Shown here: one piece after another, positions 59,601 to 64,000 of the stretch
Layout of the letters: every line of letters starts with the position of its first letter
How positions within the stretch are numbered: the stretch's first letter is position 1
NCBI GenBank assembly: GCA_016165875.1
Contig: JABBOT010000009.1
Location: 17,664,790-17,728,789 of the forward strand
Length of the DNA stretch: 64,000 nt
Reading direction: 5' to 3'
Source of the DNA: Acanthopleura granulata
Lineage: Eukaryota; Mollusca; Polyplacophora; Chitonida; Chitonidae
The notes under the pieces: model-generated
Seen by the model: only the letters and a program-made list of their open reading frames with translations
What the model was told of the DNA's origin: nothing
Databases searched by the model: none
Position numbers and translations under genes: made by a program

Positions 59601-62211
59601 CATGTAAATTTTTCGATAGATTTTGGCCAGACCTGTTTTTGTTCATGTAAGTTCTCACAGACTGCCATGAATATATCACATTACCTTTAACAGTAAGAAC
59701 CAATAACAGGTCACTTGATGAGAAAAAAAATGTACACTATGGTGAATTATAAAGAGTTTGATAAAATGAACTTAACTTTCATTGAAGTCACCCGAAATTT
59801 GAAGAATGAAACATGAAGAGAAATACTACCTTGACATCACATATGCTAGTGTTACATCCCACATGAGCTGCTAGATCTGCATACATGTAGATGCATTTCC
59901 ATAATGTGCCAAATCATATAGTAATAATATTAACCACTCAGATTAACTATTCTGATTAACTACTCAGATTAACTGCTCAGATTAACCACTCAGATTAACT
60001 ACTCACTCGGCTTCTGCTTCTGCATCTTGCATAGCTGTTGTGTACAGGCCTCTTAACTTGTTCTTATAGTATGGGGAAACTGAAACACATCAAAATACAA
60101 CATCCTCTACTGATGTCATTCAGATTGGCATTTGACACCAAGATTGTTTCACTTCAACAATGAAAGTTGAGTAATGTCATGTTCTACAGGACGGTGCCAG
60201 AAAAACAACAAATAATGCATATATACATATCGCCTAAATGACCTAAAGTTGCATCAAAAAATTTGATTTCTAGACACAAATAAATTTCATAGAATATTAC
60301 ACATGGTGCTGAAACTTAGAGGGAAAGACCTCATAAAAATGAACTTATGGTGAGTGAAAATACTATTAAAAACTTTATCTAGGAATACCTTCACTGATTT
60401 TTTAAAAAAAAATTTTTCACCAAAATAAAAGCAATCAAATGTTTTGATTGCATGGCGGGTTTCATGAATCACATTGATTATGTGGTTCACCTGTGATGTC
60501 ACGTCGACTTTTCTATGGCACTGAAGCAGAAATTTAATGTCATAATAGTGTTTTCACACACAGGCAAACATTAGAGGATTATCTTCACAAAAGTTTGATT
60601 CAGGCCTGAACATAAAGGTGTACAAGAAGTTGTGTGATGTCACTGGTGAACCACTTTTTGAATATGGTGCATAAAACCCGCCACACAATCAAAACATTTG
60701 ACTGCATTTATTTTGGTGAAAAAAGTCCAAAAAATTCGGTGAAAGCATTTTCAGATACAGTTTTTCATGGTCTTTTTACTCATAAGTTCATTTTTACGAG
60801 GTCTTTCCCTTCAAAGATTTCCACTCAGGTATCATCGTATGAACTCTCAAACTTCAACCATCCTTTCTAAGATCAACAAAAGCATCAGAATCAAGAAATA
60901 CTTACATCATGGGCAATATTTTACGTCATGGACGTCATTTACAGCACTTCCATGATATTAATCCATACCAACAGCGACTGTACAAAGAACTAAAAAGAAC
61001 TCACTTCTTTGTTCGGCCTGCATCCTCTCGTGTGTCTTCGTGATGTTAGTCAGGTTGTGTTCTCCTCGCGCTCTCTCATCCTGCAATCAGGAAACATCAG
61101 GATATTACACTGTAAATACATGTATCATGAGCGTGTACAGGGTGCCAAAGAACTCAAGAGCACCTAAATCATCATAAGGCCATCCTTCAAAAACTGTTCG
61201 CTGGGCCTATGAGAAAGAATGGGGTCGTCAGTCATGAAGTCATTTTGTTTTTTCTGGCTTTTGAAAAAGATAGGGATTTTAAAGAAATTAACCTAGTGGG
61301 AAAAATAAAAAAACACAAAAAATTTTAATCAAAATACGAATAAAAACTTTTGAGTGTGGTCCTTTTTTGAAGTGTAGGTTGAGTTATGCCTAATGAACAC
61401 ATTTTTAAGGATGGCCTAACTCCTCTATGGTCATACTTCCTGTCATACTTCAATAAAAGACTAATCCCATTGACCCTATGTGATTGGCATGGTCCTCTTT
61501 CAGATTTAGCCTAATCAATAAAGGTCTTTATTTCTTTATTTGATGGGGTTTTACACCATACTCAAGAACATTTCAGTTATACGACGGCTCTTTCATTAGG
61601 GTGAGAGGAAATAGAGCCCATGGGAAACCCACAACCATCTGCAGGTTGCTGGTAGATCTTTCCATGTACAGTCAGAAAGGAAGTCAGCATGAATTGGACT
61701 TGAACTCACAGTGACTGCATTGGTCAGAGGACCTAAAGATTATCGGTAATAGTCATATAAAGTCAGATATAGGAACCTTGTGGAATGAGGAGTGTGATTT
61801 GCTGTATTTCACATACAAGTAGGCTGAGCTAATCAAAAATATGACACTGGACGGCTATGAATACAATTCCATTCCAGTCGTCTCAGTATAATTCCATTCA
61901 TAGGTTAATACAAGCAATAACAAATATCATAACCACTGCCAGAGCATTGTGCTGTAACTGAATGACCTGGTCAAAACACTGAGGGTTCAGTGCAGACCCA
62001 GTGACAACTACTGACTGTCAATCCTCATATATGCGACTTGGTTCAGCCTCACAGATCATGCATTATTGATACCATGTGTGCCACACTTTAAACCACTCGT
62101 TCATGATGGCCCTGTGTTTACCTGAACTTCATGTATCAAATGATAGAGTTCCTTCAGCAGCTCTTTGATGCGAGCCTCTGCAGCCGCAGTGCTGGATGAG
62201 CCAGACGCCAT
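53546..62211 (-). CDS. SGF29: SGF29 (SAGA-associated factor 29, tandem Tudor reader), gene span
   Basis: SGF29 sits in the histone acetyltransferase module of SAGA and ATAC and anchors it to H3K4me2/3. Nine coding exons in transcript order are 62211-62122, 61080-61005, 60079-60007, 59572-59508, 56999-56894, 55847-55662, 54883-54790, 54548-54480 and 53665-53546. They total 879 nt, or 292 aa (human 293), with every phase consistent. Residues 1-105 are the helical coiled-coil part (EHNLTNITKTHERMQAE, ISPYYKNKLRGLYTTA, ALDKIGEIKGIRENRRL). About 138-292 are the tandem Tudor domains. The human H3A1-binding aspartates (D194, D196) correspond to D191 and D193 in VDDID, and the K4me3 cage (Y238, Y245, F264) to Y236, Y243 and F262; all are conserved. 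The start ATG has G at -3 and G at +4. Several introns carry tandem arrays that touch donors. Confidence 0.96.
54480..54548 (-). CDS. SGF29: SGF29 coding exon 8 (methyl-lysine cage)
   Basis: Codes residues 231-253, LVLALYPQTTCFYRALIH and then EPPKR. Y236 and Y243 are the two cage tyrosines known from human SGF29. The acceptor is CTCTGTTTTTTAG and the donor AGG|GTAAGC. Confidence 0.95.
54790..54883 (-). CDS. SGF29: SGF29 coding exon 7
   Basis: Codes residues 200-230, RHTLSKRRIVPLPIWKANP and then ETDPEALFPKDT. The acceptor is CCGGTTCTCAG and the donor ACG|GTATGT. Confidence 0.94.
55081..55158 (-). repeat. 20-bp tandem repeat in SGF29 intron 6
   Basis: Four units of TGAACACAATGTTGAAAAC with small variations, between exons 6 and 7. 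It is not adjacent to either splice site. Confidence 0.8.
55340..55618 (-). mobile_element. tRNA-headed SINE in SGF29 intron 6
   Basis: In minus-strand sense it opens GGTCATGGTTGAGTGGATAG (A-box-like) with GCAAGTTCAACCCAACC (B-box-like) 45 bases on. The body, TTTGCTGTTTCCCCACTCC and TTTGGCTCTGGGAGC, is unlike SINE-A. Confidence 0.55.
55662..55847 (-). CDS. SGF29: SGF29 coding exon 6 (first Tudor domain)
   Basis: Codes residues 138-198 and part of E199: PPQLCGAVPAD, GDKVAARV, NWILAEVVSF, KYEVDDIDAEEDK. D191 and D193 are the predicted contacts for the H3 N-terminal alanine. The acceptor is CCCCTTTGCAG and the donor AAAGA|GTGAGT. Confidence 0.95.
56768..56860 (-). repeat. Partial tandem duplication of SGF29 exon 5 (3' end plus donor)
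   Basis: This segment repeats 56861-56950 at an offset of 93 bp with about five differences in 90 bases. It includes a copy of the last 57 coding bases of exon 5 and a second intact donor (GAGAA|GTAAGT at 56800). The copy lacks an acceptor. Its coding part keeps the reading frame, with one Ala-to-Val change. Read-through from the true exon meets TAA within the first donor. Confidence 0.9.
56894..56999 (-). CDS. SGF29: SGF29 coding exon 5 (3' end duplicated)
   Basis: Codes the rest of G102, residues 103-136 and part of K137 (DSDRPKQILRRGVLMTMLQ, then NAVTLPLWVSKPGE). The acceptor is CATTTTCAG and the donor GAGAA|GTAAGT. The last 57 bases plus the donor are repeated 93 bp downstream. Confidence 0.94.
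57046..57204 (-). mobile_element. Decayed SINE-A fragment beside the 71-bp array
   Basis: TTTATTTATCTGATTGGAGT and AAGAATATGTCACTTTTATA are recognisable, followed by a second tail-like CACTTACACAATACAGTGGT. The 71-bp array begins directly after it. Confidence 0.5.
57205..58975. repeat. 71-bp minisatellite, about 25 copies, SGF29 intron 4
   Basis: The unit includes GCCCAACACCTGAC, a 'CCTGCTTTACC' or 'CATGGTTTGCAAAG' variant block, ATGAATGAATGATTATAGC and CACACCTGCAGAGT. Variant units recur in ordered runs, which suggests duplication of multi-unit blocks. On the SGF29 strand many units contain GGAG|GTGAGTCAGG, a donor-like sequence. Confidence 0.95.
59226..59526 (-). repeat. 32-bp tandem array of decoy donors, SGF29 exon 4/intron 4 junction
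   Basis: Nine to ten units, in transcript sense near GTGAGTTAAACTGTGTGAAA then ACAGAAGATTAG. The first unit is the coding end of exon 4 and its donor. Besides the authentic site there are four intact AG|GT(G/A)A junctions and several decayed ones. Confidence 0.9.
59508..59572 (-). CDS. SGF29: SGF29 coding exon 4 (its end seeds a tandem array)
   Basis: Codes residues 81-101 and the first base of G102 (LLRRALDKIGEIKGIR, then ENRRL). An internal GTGAGA after ATAC could be mistaken for the donor. The longer exon ending at TTAG|GTGAGT is preferred, because ENRRL matches the family's EERRI and the phase then fits exon 5. The final 18 coding bases recur through the adjacent array. Confidence 0.9.
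59929..60006 (-). repeat. 13-bp tandem array starting at the SGF29 exon 3 donor
   Basis: In transcript sense the intron opens GTGAGTAGTTAATC and then repeats TGAGTRGTTAATC about six times. Unlike the other two arrays, later units carry CT in place of the donor GT, so splice sites are not multiplied. Confidence 0.85.
60007..60079 (-). CDS. SGF29: SGF29 coding exon 3
   Basis: Codes the rest of I56, residues 57-79 and two bases of E80 (SPYYKNKLRGLYTTA, then DAEAEA). The donor is CCGA|GTGAGT. A 13-bp tandem array starts at the donor. Confidence 0.94.
60300..60815. repeat. Large inverted repeat in SGF29 intron 2
   Basis: Arms of about 200 bp (60300-60520 and 60620-60815) are reverse complements with moderate divergence, separated by about 100 bp. 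The outer ends share AAAGACCTC and ATAAAAATGAACTTATG in opposite orientation. Opposite-strand translation of the arms gives similar peptides only because the DNA is palindromic. It is probably a foldback-type non-autonomous transposon. Confidence 0.8.
61005..61080 (-). CDS. SGF29: SGF29 coding exon 2
   Basis: Codes residues 31-55 and one base of I56 (DERARGEHNLTNITKTHER, then MQAEQR). The acceptor is CCTGATTGCAG and the donor AGAA|GTGAGT. The next intron contains a large inverted repeat. Confidence 0.94.
61530..61732 (-). mobile_element. SINE-A, head-truncated, SGF29 intron 1
   Basis: TTTATTTGATGGGGTTTTAC through TTGAACTCACAGTGACTGCA. Confidence 0.82.
62122..62211 (-). CDS. SGF29: SGF29 coding exon 1
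   Basis: Codes residues 1-30, MASGSSSTAAAEARIKELLK and then ELYHLIHEVQ. The same exon carries a 15-base 5' leader after an acceptor (TTATTTCAG, exon begins at 62226). The donor CAG|GTAAAC is good. Confidence 0.92.
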
Positions 62212-62722
62212 CGCTGACTTCAGATCCTGAAATAACACAACAAAAAAATGTGAAACAGTACACATATTTGCATGATGTCCTAAATCTTCCTCACACTGGA
62301 AATAAAAGTTGCTTCCACAAAATATAAGACACTATCAAATCTAGAGTAGGACTACTTTTTGTAATTAAACACTAATCTCCTCTGAAACAAATCATTTACC
62401 CTTCCTAACTGGATAAAATTTACCTGTGTGAAAATCCCAATTCTTTGTCCTCAGTTAGGAGGATCAAAAGATGAAACATATATCACATAAAATGCATCAA
62501 CACTGGCAACGAGAGAGGACAAAGAGTAGTAACAAGTCAAAATACATGTACCATCAAAAATAAATAAATAAAATAAAACGTAATTTCAACCAAAAAGGCA
62601 TTATTTACTCTATCACGATCGTAAGTCTTTCAGAAACAACCTTCTTTCCCTCCTTGACATTTGTGGAACGTACAAAACCGATCTATCGGTTAAATTTATC
62701 ACCAAATCAAAAAAATATTTAC

Positions 62723-62795
62723 CTGAGAAATGACAGTGCCTTCACACTGACACTTTTCACGCTCGCTTCCGCATGAAACATAAACCGGAAGTGGT
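62723..62795 (-). other. SGF29: SGF29 non-coding leader exon (5' boundary approximate)
   Basis: A good donor, CTCAG|GTAAAT, at 62723 would splice to the acceptor at 62226, 15 bases before the start codon. The exon carries an upstream ATG (MFHAEASVKSVSVKALSF...) whose frame closes at a TGA just after the splice junction, so it would form a short uORF. The upstream edge is estimated from promoter motifs only. Confidence 0.55.
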
Positions 62796-62880
62796 CTAGC
62801 CGACCGCAAGACGAAATCTTTAATTTCATTGGCCGCAAAAGATTGTTACTTGGACGTTCATTGGTTGGTAAGGAGCGCCT
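62780..62880. promoter_or_regulatory. Bidirectional promoter of SGF29 and the TLCD3-like gene
   Basis: The head-to-head start regions lie about 100-180 bases apart. The interval contains an ETS/GABP motif (ACCGGAAGTGG near 62783) and two inverted CCAAT boxes, ATTGG at 62828 and 62861. ETS plus NF-Y sites and no TATA box are typical of bidirectional housekeeping promoters. Motifs are seen; shared use is inferred. Confidence 0.5.
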
Positions 62881-62897
62881 TAGCAGTCGCATCATTG

Positions 62898-63028
62898 ATG
62901 GCGGTTGTTGTTGTGTTTCTGATAGGCTGTGTTTTCTTCCCGTCATGTTTTCTTCTCTTGAAAGCATTACTAAGGAAACGTTATTCTTCTACGTTATCTG
63001 ATGTTGATGTGAGCAACATATCTGTGAA
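62898..63028 (+). CDS. First coding exon of a membrane protein, possibly TLC domain protein 3 (FAM57-like); gene continues off the window or in an unseen exon
   Basis: The ATG at 62898 (G at +4) opens 43 codons before a strong donor, GAA|GTAAGT. The peptide starts with a hydrophobic segment (VVVVFLIG, then CVFFPSCFLLLKALL), followed by basic RKR and the polar stretch SSTLSDVDVSNISVK. TLCD3A and TLCD3B begin with a similar 'G..FFPGLF.L' membrane segment, and their first exon ends just before the conserved LVSS motif, which this layout could match. The similarity is short and recalled from memory, so the name is tentative. No second exon is recognisable in the remaining 970 bases. The open frame extends upstream without an ATG, which supports 62898 as the start. 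Confidence 0.45.
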
Positions 63029-64000
63029 GTAAGTACTGCTAGGCTGTGATATGAGAGCCGATGTTTAGGTTTTTGTAACGAAAACTGGAAAGTAATGATC
63101 TCTTATCTCGTATTGTCCAGGTTTTTCACACGGAACTAGATGTGCCCACCCATTTTGGGAGGTGTCTGAAACAGAAAAATGAAAGAATTCAGCCCCCAGT
63201 TAACTACACCGCTAGTTGCCTTGTCCACTATAAACATGATATCCGCCATTATAACTAGGGTGGTGCACTGATTATTTAAGGCAAATGTGAAATTACAACC
63301 CGATCGGAAACCGAACAGATGTGGCTGATAAATAAAACAAAGGAGACACCAAGCTTGAGCCAGTGACTCAGAGAGAAAACGAGAGTTTTCATAACAATAA
63401 AAATATAAAATGGATTAACCTTTGTCACATTAACAGATTCTTAGACAGTAACATTTCCAAGTCCGAAGTCAATTCTGCTTTTAGCATCACTCCTTAGCAG
63501 ACAACATTTAACATCAAATTTCACCAAATCTTGAACTACAAAACTCTCTTGTACATATTTACAAACGTCTCAATTTCTCTATTGATATTGATAAATGATG
63601 TAAAAGTTTACAACGCAACTTGCCTTTCAGGGCCGGCTTATGACTTTATAAAGCACATATTTGTTACCAGTTATATTCATGTGTCAAACTGCATGTGCTC
63701 AACCTTCTTTTCCTGGATTATTTGTTCTCAATCCACTTACGCAAATAGTACCGTGCGGGACCAAATATTCCTGTCATTATATTTACAAAAAACTACACTG
63801 ACACATTTGTGGACCCATTTGTAAAATGTAACATCAATAATAAGACGGAAAGTAGGGCATAGTAAAATTTGTCAATGATGTGAACACATTGGAGAACAAT
63901 GCGATGTGATTTCAATAAAGGCCAACTTCCTGTGCCTCACACAACCATCGAACATTATTAGATTTTATAAGGACGTATGAGAAAGGCACTTGAGGTGATT
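63029..64000. other. Probable first intron of the TLCD3-like gene
   Basis: No second coding exon is recognisable before the window ends. Confidence 0.4.

Noticed and set aside
60287..60870. Two similar open frames on opposite strands, suggesting a gene pair
   Set aside because: The similarity is explained by the inverted repeat. The frames lie in an SGF29 intron and match no family I know.
62719..62967. 82-codon minus-strand frame over the promoter
   Set aside because: It crosses the bidirectional promoter and the first exon of the plus-strand gene. Only its last 20 codons could be a uORF of SGF29.

Overview
This looks like a window of nuclear DNA from an invertebrate animal, most likely a mollusc or another lophotrochozoan. 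The genes have short exons, GT-AG introns and long repeat-filled spacers. The dominant dispersed repeat is a tRNA-headed SINE with an (AAAT)n tail of a kind I associate with molluscan genomes. That assignment rests on memory, not on a search. There is no sign of bacterial, viral or organellar sequence.

Layout. Positions 1 to about 36.5 kb hold no gene I can establish. They contain dispersed SINEs, palindromic elements, microsatellites and minisatellites (53-bp units near 9.2 kb, about 35-bp units near 19.8 kb, 41-bp units near 21.3 kb). Only one weak first-exon candidate stands out, near 20.8 kb. From 36.5 kb to the end the window is genic, with four genes in the order: carbohydrate sulfotransferase (minus strand, 37.0-39.7 kb); RAD1 checkpoint clamp subunit (plus, 42.8-50.0 kb, all eight coding exons resolved, 281 aa); SGF29, the SAGA/ATAC H3K4me3 reader (minus, 53.5-62.2 kb, all nine coding exons resolved, 292 aa, plus a 5' leader exon); and the first exon of a plus-strand membrane protein that resembles TLCD3/FAM57 (62.9 kb), which appears to share a bidirectional promoter with SGF29. 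RAD1 and SGF29 are convergent. Each gene acts separately in the cell: the sulfotransferase in the Golgi, RAD1 in the 9-1-1 DNA-damage clamp, SGF29 in chromatin acetylation. There is no operon-like logic.

The most unusual signal concerns introns. In RAD1 intron 6 and SGF29 intron 4 (transcript order), a tandem array begins exactly at the exon/intron junction, and its repeat unit contains the last 14-18 coding bases of the exon together with the 5' splice site. The intron therefore starts with a ladder of decoy donors. SGF29 intron 3 also carries an array that abuts its donor, and SGF29 exon 5 has its 3' end plus donor duplicated in tandem 93 bp downstream. Four donor-linked tandem events in two neighbouring genes suggest that splice junctions have acted as seeds for minisatellites. 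This is the observation I would check first. Other points of interest are a large inverted repeat inside SGF29 intron 2, a 71-bp, roughly 25-copy array with higher-order variant order in SGF29 intron 4, a perfect 19-bp-arm hairpin at 41.4 kb, and a 462-bp palindromic element at 7.3 kb.
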